Origin: Pseudomonadota bacterium
GTDB taxonomy: Bacteria; Myxococcota_A; Polyangia; Polyangiales; Polyangiaceae
Assembly: GCA_023431345.1 (NCBI GenBank)
Contig: JAEYWK010000097.1
Coordinates: 5,261-69,260, forward strand
DNA length: 64,000 bases
Direction: 5' to 3'
Shown here: positions 1 to 7,528 of the stretch, one piece after another
Layout of the letters: every line of letters starts with the position of its first letter
Position numbering within the stretch: the stretch's first letter is position 1
Notes under the pieces: generated by a model
The model's database searches: none
What the model saw: the letters and a program-made list of their open reading frames with translations, nothing else
What the model was told of the DNA's origin: nothing
Program-made: the position numbers and the translations under genes

Positions 1-300
1 GCGCTCGGTGACATAGTCGAGGGCCTGGCTCCACGTCGCGGGCGCGAGCCGACCGTTAGGCTGTCGTAGCAGCGGTTGGCGCAGACGCTGCGGGTGCTCG
101 AGCAGGGCCGCGCTGGTGAAGCCCTTGATGCACATCTGGCCGCGGTTCACGGGAAAGTCCGGGTTCGCGGCCACACGCAGCGGCGCGGAGGTGCCTCGCA
201 GCGTCGTCACCGAAAGGCCGCACTGAAACGCACAATACGGACAGTGCGTTTTGACGGTCTCGGAAGTGACGGCCGCCAGGTGCGGCGCGGAGCGTGCCAT
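1..300 (-). CDS. nasA: Molybdopterin oxidoreductase, assimilatory nitrate reductase type (N-terminal 100 residues, cut by window edge)
   Basis: Reading the minus strand from the ATG at 300 gives an open frame to the left edge. It contains the N-terminal [4Fe-4S] motif of Mo-bis-MGD oxidoreductases: C20-P-Y-C23-A-F-Q-C27-G, then RGQMCIKG supplying the fourth ligand at C57, then the FTSAALLEHPQRLRQPL stretch typical of this domain. The THCPYCAxQCG form resembles bacterial assimilatory nitrate reductases, which reduce nitrate to nitrite in the cytoplasm. A formate dehydrogenase-like enzyme cannot be excluded from 100 residues. The nitrate ABC genes and amt at 14-23 kb favour nitrate assimilation. 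A small winged-helix gene and a 9-bp dyad lie just upstream. Confidence 0.75.
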   Translation of the reverse strand, partial: MARSAPHLAAVTSETVKTHCPYCAFQCGLSVTTLRGTSAPLRVAANPDFPVNRGQMCIKGFTSAALLEHPQRLRQPLLRQPNGRLAPATWSQALDYVTER

Positions 301-366
301 TCGTGCCGCTCTCGTTGTCTCGCGCCCTCGGTTTCGCGCCCGTGTCGCGTCAGTGTTCGTCCGGTA

Positions 367-391
367 AATCGTATCTCGCCTCGATACGATT
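367..391. promoter_or_regulatory. Perfect inverted repeat upstream of nasA-like gene
   Basis: Arms AATCGTATC and GATACGATT (9 bp, perfect) are separated by 7 bases. The dyad lies 67 bases upstream of the oxidoreductase start and downstream of the small winged-helix gene, so it is placed as an operator. No factor is identified. It has no T-run, which argues against a terminator. Confidence 0.55.
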
Positions 392-438
392 CTCGCCCGC
401 CCCGCGCTGCCGGCTCCGCTCGAGTCGCCCGCGGGCGC

Positions 439-714
439 TCACGCCGCGAGCGGACGGCAAGCGGCGAGTGCGCGGCGCCTGCGCTCCACCGCGCGCGAGA
501 GCGCGGCCGCGACGGCCAAACCTTGCAGGGTGAGCTGCTCACCCTCGGGTGTTGAGGAAAGCAGACCCTCCGCCTCCAGCTGATCGAACGCCGCCTGCAG
601 CTGGGCCACCGAGGCTCCCCCCCGCTTGCAAAAGGCCGTCAGGTTGGGTCGCCGACCCACCCGCGCCGCGCGGAACACCGTGACCAACAGCGCCTGAACA
701 ATCGTCATCTGCAT
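439..714 (-). CDS. Small winged-helix protein, putative regulator
   Basis: This 91-residue protein has a predicted helix (VQALLVTVFRAARVG), then a helix-turn-helix-like stretch (PNLTAFCKRGGASVAQLQAAF), then a wing-like segment (LEAEGLLSSTPEGEQLTLQG) and a basic Arg-rich tail. The layout is that of a minimal winged-helix DNA-binding domain, reminiscent of Rrf2 or MarR N-termini but lacking their effector parts. It is co-directional with the nasA-like gene, 138 bases upstream of it. A 7-bp dyad sits directly before its start. I infer a local, perhaps autoregulated, transcription factor for nitrate assimilation. The family is not firmly recognised. Confidence 0.55.
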   Translation of the reverse strand: MQMTIVQALLVTVFRAARVGRRPNLTAFCKRGGASVAQLQAAFDQLEAEGLLSSTPEGEQLTLQGLAVAAALSRAVERRRRALAACRPLAA

Positions 715-718
715 ACTC

Positions 719-741
719 GTTCAGTACACCCGGCACTGAAC
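719..741. promoter_or_regulatory. Inverted repeat just upstream of the winged-helix gene
   Basis: Arms GTTCAGT and ACTGAAC (7 bp, perfect) are separated by 9 bases and begin 5 bases before the winged-helix start codon. The position over the expected promoter or 5' end suggests an autoregulatory operator. Its sequence differs from the dyad at 367-391, so the two sites may bind different factors. Confidence 0.5.
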
Positions 742-826
742 ACCGGTCCACTATTTGGCAGAGGCGGCTGTCACTTCGATAAATCGAGCCTCGCTCGGCG
801 CAGCTCACCGGCTGCGCCCGCTGAGC

Positions 827-1498
827 TCAGCAGGGGGCGCCGAGGGCCCGTTCGAGCTCGCCGAAGGGGTCGAACAAGCTCGTGAGGGCCGAGCGGAGGG
901 GACCCCGGTTGAGCGTGCGCGCGCTGCGCCAGCTCAGGTAGCGCGCCTCGCCGAGCACCAGGCCGGCCGCGGGCGTGAACATCAAGTCGAGGCCGCTCGG
1001 TCGCACGCCGTTGGCTTCGAAGGCGTACTCCCAGGTGGCGCTGGCCAGCGTCGTGAAGAGCAGCGCTTGCCACGGCGCATGGCGGCACGTCCGCGCGCGC
1101 AGGTAGAGCTCGCTGCCGAACGCGCCGTGCCCGATCACGTTGATGTACCAACGGTCGCCGTCTTGACGGAACAGCGGCTGCGACCCATCCCAGCGCGGGG
1201 GCAGGGTGAAGGCTCGGTGGTAGTGCCAGCCCATCTGCGCGAGGTTGGTCTCGGCGAACGGATGTGGCCAGAGGTAGGCCTCGGTCGCACGCATCGCCGT
1301 CATCAACCCCAAGGCATGTAACGTGGGTGGGAGCAGCAGCGGTGGCTCGCGTTCGCTCTCGACAGTCGCCGCGACGGAAGGCGAGAGCGCCGCGGTGGGC
1401 GCTGGCTGGGCAGCCGAGAGCGCTGGCGTGAGCGCGACGAGCGCGCCGAGGCACAGCATCGAACGGGGGTGCGACGGCACGTTTAACGACACTATCAC
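827..1498 (-). CDS. DUF3943-like exported protein
   Basis: The protein has 223 residues from ATG 1498. A second ATG at 1459 would give a cleaner signal peptide (MLCLGALVALTPALSAAQP) and may be the real start. The mature part has WYINVIGHGAFGSELY, then SATWEYAFEANGVRPSGLDLMFTPAAGLVLGE. This matches the DUF3943 pattern as I remember it (N-x-x-GH, S-x-x-WEY-x-x-E, PS-x-x-D-x-x-x-TP-x-x-G-x-x-LGE), a family of probable outer-membrane proteins of unknown role. It is transcribed toward the winged-helix and nitrate reductase genes, but the 112-base gap argues against a tight operon. Confidence 0.6.
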   Translation of the reverse strand: MIVSLNVPSHPRSMLCLGALVALTPALSAAQPAPTAALSPSVAATVESEREPPLLLPPTLHALGLMTAMRATEAYLWPHPFAETNLAQMGWHYHRAFTLPPRWDGSQPLFRQDGDRWYINVIGHGAFGSELYLRARTCRHAPWQALLFTTLASATWEYAFEANGVRPSGLDLMFTPAAGLVLGEARYLSWRSARTLNRGPLRSALTSLFDPFGELERALGAPC

Positions 1499-1631
1499 TT
1501 TACACTCTGCGCGCTCGCTCGAGCCTCACCAAGTAGCCGCGCCCGAGGCGATCTGGGAGCGGTCCCATCGCCAATACGTGGGCAAACTTTGCTGGCTGAC
1601 GCGCAGCCGCATGCTACGACCGTAGGACGAT

Positions 1632-3059
1632 ATGCGAAAGACCAACGCATCGCTCCGGGTTCAGCGACGTGTCTTCTTGAGCGCTTTAGGGCTCGGGCTC
1701 GGCGCCGCCGCTGCTTCCCGACTCTCGAACGTCGCGCTCGCGCAGGCCACGCCGGGCTCCAAGCGCTTCATGCTCTTTTTCATGCCGCACGGCGTCCCGC
1801 CGGAGCACTTCAATCCGAAGGTGATGGCCAGCGACCCCACGTCGTTTGCGCTGAACGAATCGGGCGTGAGCATCTTGGGGCCGCTGCAAGAGCAGCTGAA
1901 GTCGTATACGACGGTCGTCCAGGGCCTGAAGTACCCCGACGGCGCGTCCACCCACGAGGCGCTCACCGTCTGTCTCTCGGGCCTCGGCACCGGCGGCAAG
2001 CTGCCCGATGAGTCGGCGCCGCGCGTCACGGTCGAGCACCAGATCGCCAACGCGCTCGGCGTTCAAGTGCTCGCGCTCGGCGCGTTTCCCCACCGCGAGT
2101 GGGGTCTCGACAAAGACGGCAAGCTGATGTGGGACGGCACGGCCGTCGCTCCCGAGAAGAGCCCGCTCGCGGCCTACGACGCCGCCTTCTCGGGCGTGAC
2201 CGGCGCGCCCTCCGCGGGGCCCGACCCGAACGTGGAGCTCACGGCGGCGCTGCGCAGCTTGACCGAGGCTGAGCTCGAAGGCCTCCGGAGTGAGCTCTCC
2301 GCGCTCACGGCCGAGCAAACCAAGTTGAAGACGCACATCGAGGCTGTCCAAGCCCTCAAGGCCGGCGGCGGCGGAGGCGGCGCCATCAGCTGCACCTCGA
2401 AGCCGGTGCTGAGCGCCGTGGAGGAGATACGCAAGCTCTCGCCCTCCGAAGACTACTTCATCAAGCAAGCCGAGAATTTTCCGAAGGTGCTCGCCGCGCA
2501 GCTGCAGATCGCGGGCGCTGCGCTGGCCTGCAACGCGCGCCAGGTGGTCGCCGTACAGCCCCTGTACACCAATTGCGATTTCGACTTCGGCTTCATGGGG
2601 TCGCCCGGTGGCCATCACGCCACCCTCAGCCACACGGGCCCGCAAGGCGCGGGCAACGGGCTCGACATCACGGCCCGTCAAGGGTTCGCCAAAGCTCAGC
2701 GCTGGTTCATCGAGCAGCTCTACACGCACGCGCTCACGCCGCTGCTGGAGCCCGATCCGGCCGACCCGGGCAAGAAGATCATCGACAACACGATCGTGTA
2801 CATCATGAGCGAGATCGGTGAGGGCGCCTGGCACCCCACCAAGACAGCGCCCATCCAGCTGGGGGCGACGCCGAACGCGATGTCGTACTTGCCCTCGGTC
2901 ATCATCGGCGGCGGAGGCGGCGCGCTCAAGCCGGGCCGCGTCGTGAATTTCGGGACCGACCGTCCTGCGGGCGATCTGTATCTTTCGTTGTGTCAGGCGA
3001 TGGGCGTGAGCGGCATGTTCCCAGATGCCAGCGCTCCGATCACGGAGGTGCTGACATGA
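1632..3059 (+). CDS. DUF1552 family protein, Tat-exported
   Basis: The 475-residue protein begins with a twin-arginine signal (QRRVFLSALGLGLGAAAA). It then shows the DUF1552 opening SKRFMLFFMPHGVPPEHFNP and later family blocks (NALGVQVLALGA, FGFMGSPGGHHATLSHTG, IVYIMSEIGEGAWHP). The HH and GHH residues suggest a metal-dependent alkaline-phosphatase-like fold, but the activity is unknown. It ends in an ATGA overlap with the DUF1592/DUF1588 lipoprotein gene, so the two are translationally coupled. Such pairs recur in Myxococcota and Planctomycetes. The segment at residues 195-260 is a predicted coiled coil with a Gly-rich spacer. Confidence 0.88.
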   Translation: MRKTNASLRVQRRVFLSALGLGLGAAAASRLSNVALAQATPGSKRFMLFFMPHGVPPEHFNPKVMASDPTSFALNESGVSILGPLQEQLKSYTTVVQGLKYPDGASTHEALTVCLSGLGTGGKLPDESAPRVTVEHQIANALGVQVLALGAFPHREWGLDKDGKLMWDGTAVAPEKSPLAAYDAAFSGVTGAPSAGPDPNVELTAALRSLTEAELEGLRSELSALTAEQTKLKTHIEAVQALKAGGGGGGAISCTSKPVLSAVEEIRKLSPSEDYFIKQAENFPKVLAAQLQIAGAALACNARQVVAVQPLYTNCDFDFGFMGSPGGHHATLSHTGPQGAGNGLDITARQGFAKAQRWFIEQLYTHALTPLLEPDPADPGKKIIDNTIVYIMSEIGEGAWHPTKTAPIQLGATPNAMSYLPSVIIGGGGGALKPGRVVNFGTDRPAGDLYLSLCQAMGVSGMFPDASAPITEVLT

Positions 3060-4729
3060 AGGGCTGGCTCGCGAAGTGCTCGCTGCTGGCCGTGGGCGTC
3101 GCGCTGAGCGCCTGCAGCGCCGATAGCGACGACCCGAAGAAAGATGCCACCGGCGGCGCAGGTCCTGGTCCTGGTCCTGGCCCTGGTGTCGGGGGTGAGC
3201 ACAGCTCCGGTCCGATCCCGGCGGCCGTCTGCGGTACCTCCGTGGTGGGCGCACCGCGCCTGCGTCGTCTGAGCCGTGAGGAGCTGGCGAACAGCTTGGC
3301 CGACGTGTTCCCCGAGCTGAACGGACAGTGGTCCGGCGGCTTCGGCGCGGACACGATTTCGTCCCATGGCTTCGACAACGATGCGTCGCTGCTCGTGGTC
3401 GGCAAACAGGCCGCCGCGGAGCTCGATCGCACGGGTGACTCGATCGGGAAGGCCGTGAGCGGCGCCGCGCTGCCGAACCTCTTGCCGTGCGCTTCGTCGG
3501 CGCCGGACGCGGCGTGCGCCGGACAGTTCATCGACAAGTACGGCAAGCGCTTGTTCCGTCGTCCCCTCACGGGCCCCGAGCGCGAGCGCTACGTCGCGCT
3601 GTTCCAGAAGGTGCAGGCGGCCAAGGATTTCCCGACCGCGATCGCCTACGTCGCGCGCGGGCTCGTGCAATCGCCGCATTTCGTCTACCGGCGTGAGGTA
3701 GGCACGGCCAGCGGCAAGAGCTATCAGCTCTCGCAGCTCGAGCTGGCGACCGAGCTCGCGTACAGCTTCACCGGCACGACGCCGACGGACGCGCTGCTGG
3801 CGCGGGCGGAAGCAGGGCAGCTCGGTACTGCGGCAGAGCTCGAGGGGGCGGCGCGCGAGCTGCTCGCCACCGACAAGGGCCTGCGTACGGTGGAGAAGTT
3901 CTTCAACTCCTGGCTGGGCTACGGCCGCGCCTCGGGCATGACGAAGTCCGCCGTGCCGGAGTTCGCGTCGCTACGCGAGCCCATGGTCGCGGAGACTCGC
4001 CGCTTCTTGGGCGAGATCGTGATCACCCAACAAGGTGGTCTGCACGAGCTGCTCACGGCTTCGTTCACCACGCCCACCGCTTCGCTCGCGTCGTTCTACG
4101 GCTTCCCGGCGCCCGCCTCGGACTACGCGGCGGTCGAGCGCCCCGCCGGGCGCGGCATCGGCATCTTGGCACAGGGCTCGCTGCTGTCGGCTCTCTCGTC
4201 TTCCAACGGCAGCTCACCGACCAAGCGCGGCCTGTTGGTGATGGAAAAGCTGCTGTGCCGTGAGCCTCCGGTCGTGCCTGCCAACGTGCCGGACCTCGCC
4301 GCTCCGAAGCCGGGCCAGCTCACCACCCGCCAGCGCTACGAGACCGCGCACGCGGTGAGCGGCTGCAAGAATTGCCACGTGCTCTTCGATCCGATGGGCT
4401 TCGGCTTCGAGCACTTCGACGAGGTCGGGCGTTACCGCGATCAAGAAGGTGGCTTGCCCGTCAACGCCGTCAGCTACGTGCCGACCGAAGACGGCCAGGG
4501 CCACCTGTTCGACTTCACGAACCTGGAGGAGCTGGCGCGCGGCCTCGCCGAGCAGAAGCTGCCGTACGAGTGCGCTACCGCGTTCGTGTCGACCTACGTC
4601 TACGGCGGCGCGGAGGCTTGCTTGGGCGAGACGAAGCGCGGCGCCTTCATCGACAAGCAGGTCGGCTTCGTCGACTACTTCGCGTCGCTCGCCGGCGAGC
4701 CGCACTTCACGACGCGCGCGCTTCCCTGA
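3056..4729 (+). CDS. DUF1592/DUF1588-type lipoprotein with CxxCH motif
   Basis: The start is ATG 3056, overlapping the stop of the DUF1552 gene; this gives 557 residues and a clean lipoprotein signal (LAVGVALSAC). A Pro-Gly repeat linker follows. The domain order matches the DUF1587/1595/1592/1588/1585 family: LRRLSREELANSLADVF near the N-terminus, FRRPLTGPERERYVALF, LATELAYSFTGTTPTDALLA, KRGLLVMEKLLCREPP, and a C-terminal ECATAFVSTYVYGG. The motif C437-KN-C440-H441 followed by DPMGFGFEHFDEVGRYR is characteristic of DUF1588. It resembles a c-type heme site, but heme binding is unproven here. Function is unknown; a role with its DUF1552 partner at the cell surface is inferred. Confidence 0.88.
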   Translation: MKGWLAKCSLLAVGVALSACSADSDDPKKDATGGAGPGPGPGPGVGGEHSSGPIPAAVCGTSVVGAPRLRRLSREELANSLADVFPELNGQWSGGFGADTISSHGFDNDASLLVVGKQAAAELDRTGDSIGKAVSGAALPNLLPCASSAPDAACAGQFIDKYGKRLFRRPLTGPERERYVALFQKVQAAKDFPTAIAYVARGLVQSPHFVYRREVGTASGKSYQLSQLELATELAYSFTGTTPTDALLARAEAGQLGTAAELEGAARELLATDKGLRTVEKFFNSWLGYGRASGMTKSAVPEFASLREPMVAETRRFLGEIVITQQGGLHELLTASFTTPTASLASFYGFPAPASDYAAVERPAGRGIGILAQGSLLSALSSSNGSSPTKRGLLVMEKLLCREPPVVPANVPDLAAPKPGQLTTRQRYETAHAVSGCKNCHVLFDPMGFGFEHFDEVGRYRDQEGGLPVNAVSYVPTEDGQGHLFDFTNLEELARGLAEQKLPYECATAFVSTYVYGGAEACLGETKRGAFIDKQVGFVDYFASLAGEPHFTTRALP

Positions 4730-5049
4730 GCTTCGCTGCCCTCGAGCGACGTGCTACCCGGCGCCGCACGGCGACGCGCCGGGTGGCGTCGTCGCGCCGT
4801 GACGCGAGCACGTCGTGGCCCGCCGGACGCTAGTCGCTGCTCCGCAGGCTGGAGCGAGCCCGATGCTCGCGCCACCGCGCGCGAAAGGCGACGCGCGCGT
4901 CCCCGCTGCCTTGCGCGGAATCATCGAGGAAAGCTCGCCCCGACGACGAGGGCTCGCGGACCTGGTAACGATGAAACAAACCTGAAATATTCGCGAAGCT
5001 CGGCAGATGCAGCGAGCGCGCTTGGATGCTGGAGAAAGCCCCCGAGGAA
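4730..5049. other. 320-base intergenic region with terminator hairpin
   Basis: No coding frame with family-like content was found on either strand. The left part holds a strong hairpin (4756-4784). The right part is less GC-rich around 4965-4995 (AACGATGAAACAAACCTG) and is the likely promoter zone for the ATP-grasp operon. No confident -35/-10 pair could be placed. Confidence 0.5.
4756..4784 (+). terminator. GC-rich hairpin after the DUF1588 gene
   Basis: Arms ACCCGGCGC and GCGCCGGGT (9 bp, perfect) flank an 11-base loop, 27 bases after the stop codon. No T-run follows, as is common for hairpins at gene ends in very GC-rich genomes. Confidence 0.5.
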
Positions 5050-6480
5050 ATGAAGTTCCACGGCTACGATCCGCAGAACGGTCCGTTTTTCGACGAAATC
5101 TTCGAAGGCCCGGATGCGCCACGGCCCGGATGCAGCCGGCTCGTGAACGGCATCAACGGCTTACCCGATGGAGAGCTGCTCGGGCGCCAAGCCGCGGCCG
5201 AGCGCGACCTGCTCAACATGGGCATCACCTTCACCCTGAAGGGTGAGGGTGAGCGAATCTTTCCGTTCGACATCATCCCGCGCATCATCACCGCCAAAGA
5301 GTGGGAGCGGCTCGAGCGCGGGCTGAGGCAGCGCATCGAGGCGCTCAACCTGTTCATCGCCGACGTGTACGGTGAGCAAAAGATCATCAAGGACGGCGTC
5401 GTCCCGAGCGAGCTCGTGCGCACCTGCGCCGACTACCGCCCGCAGTGCGAGGGCCTCAAGCCGCCGCGCGGCATTTGGTGCCACATCACCGGCACTGATC
5501 TGGTGCGCGACAAGAACGGCGAGTTCTACGTGCTCGAGGACAACTTGCGCTGCCCGTCGGGGGTGAGCTACGTGCTGGAGAACCGCCAGGTGCTGAAGCG
5601 CACGTTCCCGCGCATCTTCGAGAGCCTACGGGTGCGGCCCGTCGACGATTACCCGCTCCGGCTGCTCGAAACGCTGCGGCATTTGGCGCCCGACGCCGTC
5701 TCCGAGCCGCGCGTCGTCGTGCTCACGCCCGGTCGCTACAACAGCGCGTACTACGAGCACGCCTTCCTCGCACAGCAGATGGGCGTGGAGCTCGTGGAGC
5801 CGCTGGACTTGGTCGTGCGCGACGGCTTCTTGCAGATGCGCACCACCGCCGGCCTGCAGCGGGTCGACGTCGTCTACCGCCGCGTCAGCGACGACTTCAT
5901 GGACCCGCTGGCGTTCCGGCCCGAGTCCCTGCTGGGCGTGCCCGGTATCTTCGAGGTCTACCTCAAGGGGCGCGTGGCGCTGGCGAACGCTCCCGGCACC
6001 GGCGTGGCCGATGACAAGGCCATCTACCGCTACGTCGAGCGGATCATCAAATATTACCTGGACCAAGACGCGATCATCCCGAACGTGCCCACCTACGTGT
6101 GCAGCGAAGCGGAGGATCGCGGCTACGTGCTGTCGCACCTGGAGGCGCTGGTGGTGAAGGCCACCGACGGCGCAGGCGGCTACGGCATGTTGGTGGGGCC
6201 GCACGCGACCGCGGCGGAGCGCAGCGACTTCGCCGAGCGCATCAAGCAAAATCCGCGCGGCTACATCGCGCAGCCGACGCTGTCACTCTCGCGCGTGCCG
6301 ACCATCGTCGGCGATCGCATCGAGGGCCGGCACGTCGACCTGCGGCCGTACGTGCTGTACGGTCGTGACATCCACGTGAGCCCGGGTGGGCTGACGCGGG
6401 TAGCGCTGAAAAGGGGCTCGCTCGTCGTCAACTCTTCCCAGGGTGGCGGCAGCAAAGACACCTGGGTGCTGGCATCGTGA
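5050..6480 (+). CDS. Circularly permuted ATP-grasp protein (COG2308 type)
   Basis: ATG 5050 is preferred over ATG 5026 because a GGAG/GAGGAA purine stretch precedes it; the product has 476 residues. Family blocks include LLNMGITFTLKGEGERIFPFDIIPR, YVLEDNLRCPSGVSYVLENR, VVVLTPGRYNSAYYEHAFLA (each shorter than the full conserved region), the Gly-rich nucleotide loop KATDGAGGYGMLVG, and HVDLRPYVLYG near the C-terminus. Circularly permuted ATP-grasp enzymes of this group are predicted amidoligases that form peptide-like bonds using ATP; no substrate is established to my knowledge. It is the first gene of a five-gene operon and is followed by its usual partner, an alpha-E protein. Confidence 0.9.
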   Translation: MKFHGYDPQNGPFFDEIFEGPDAPRPGCSRLVNGINGLPDGELLGRQAAAERDLLNMGITFTLKGEGERIFPFDIIPRIITAKEWERLERGLRQRIEALNLFIADVYGEQKIIKDGVVPSELVRTCADYRPQCEGLKPPRGIWCHITGTDLVRDKNGEFYVLEDNLRCPSGVSYVLENRQVLKRTFPRIFESLRVRPVDDYPLRLLETLRHLAPDAVSEPRVVVLTPGRYNSAYYEHAFLAQQMGVELVEPLDLVVRDGFLQMRTTAGLQRVDVVYRRVSDDFMDPLAFRPESLLGVPGIFEVYLKGRVALANAPGTGVADDKAIYRYVERIIKYYLDQDAIIPNVPTYVCSEAEDRGYVLSHLEALVVKATDGAGGYGMLVGPHATAAERSDFAERIKQNPRGYIAQPTLSLSRVPTIVGDRIEGRHVDLRPYVLYGRDIHVSPGGLTRVALKRGSLVVNSSQGGGSKDTWVLAS

Positions 6481-6523
6481 ACGAACCAATCCAACGGCGG
6501 CTGAGGCGTGGGGCAGGTGGGGC

Positions 6524-7492
6524 GTGCTGAGCCGGGTCGCCGACGCCATCTATTGGTGTAGCCGCTACGTCGAGCGCGCGGAGAATGTGGCGCGCTTCGT
6601 CGACGTCAGCCTCAACTTGATGCTGGAGAGCTCGGGCCACGAACGCGACTGGGCTTCGCTCGTGCACACCACCGGCGATCACGAGCTGTTCGCGAAGAAG
6701 TACGGTCAGGCTACGGCCGAGAGCGTTACTCAGTTTCTCACCTTCGACGACGAGTACTCGAGCTCGATCTTGTCGAGCGTGGCGCGCGCGCGGGAGAACG
6801 CGCGCAGCGTGCGCGACGTGATCTCGCGCGAGATGTGGCAAGAGCTGAACGAGCTCTACCTGATGGTCGTGCAGAGCGCGCGCCCCGGCGCGCAGCCGGA
6901 AGACTTGATCGACTTTTGCGCGCGCGTGAAGCGCGGCGGTATCTATTTCGAGGGCGTGACCAACGCGACCTTGTCGCGCGGTGAGGCGTTTCACTTCGCC
7001 AACCTCGGCCGCATGCTGGAGAGGGCCGACAAGACTTCGCGCATCTTGGACGTGAAGTACTTCTTGCTGTCACCGACCCCCTCCTTGTTTCAGGGTCAAA
7101 GTCAGAGCCAGAACGGCGTGGGCAGCCGCGTCGATCACGTGGGCTGGGCCACGTTGCTCAACTCCGCGAGCGCGCTGCAAATGTACCGGCAGATCCACCA
7201 CGTGACGACGCCGGAGACGGTCTCCGAATTCTTGCTGCTCGATCGCAACTTCCCCCGCAGCATCTTGCGCTGCGTGCGGCGGGCTCAAGAGAGCCTGCAC
7301 GCGATCTCGGGGACGCCGCTCGGTTCCTTCATGAACGAGTCGGAGCGGGTCCTCGGGAGGCTGCGCTCGGAGCTCGACTACGCAAAAATCGGCGAGATCA
7401 GGGCGCACGGCCTGCACCAGTACATCGACGCGCTCCAAGGGCAGCTGAACGACGTCGGCAGCGCCGTGCAGCTTCAGTTCTTCGACTTGTAG
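6524..7492 (+). CDS. Alpha-E domain protein (DUF403, COG2307 type)
   Basis: The frame opens further upstream, but family alignment places the start at GTG 6524, giving VLSRVADAIYWCSRYVERAE, behind a purine-rich GGGCAGGTGG. The product has 322 residues and is all-helical, with ENVARFVDVSLNL near the N-terminus and HFANLGRMLERADKTSRILD in the middle, both typical of the alpha-E family. Alpha-E proteins always accompany circularly permuted ATP-grasps and transglutaminase-like proteins; their molecular role is unknown. A fused copy of the same domain occurs in the gene at 10951. Confidence 0.88.
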   Translation: MLSRVADAIYWCSRYVERAENVARFVDVSLNLMLESSGHERDWASLVHTTGDHELFAKKYGQATAESVTQFLTFDDEYSSSILSSVARARENARSVRDVISREMWQELNELYLMVVQSARPGAQPEDLIDFCARVKRGGIYFEGVTNATLSRGEAFHFANLGRMLERADKTSRILDVKYFLLSPTPSLFQGQSQSQNGVGSRVDHVGWATLLNSASALQMYRQIHHVTTPETVSEFLLLDRNFPRSILRCVRRAQESLHAISGTPLGSFMNESERVLGRLRSELDYAKIGEIRAHGLHQYIDALQGQLNDVGSAVQLQFFDL

Positions 7493-7528
7493 CTCGCGCT
7501 TCGGCGCTCGGACCTCGGGTTTCAAAAC

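Noticed and set aside
4364..4378. CKNCH as evidence for a c-type cytochrome
   Set aside because: The motif is a fixed part of DUF1588-type domains, so it does not by itself identify a cytochrome; heme binding was left open.
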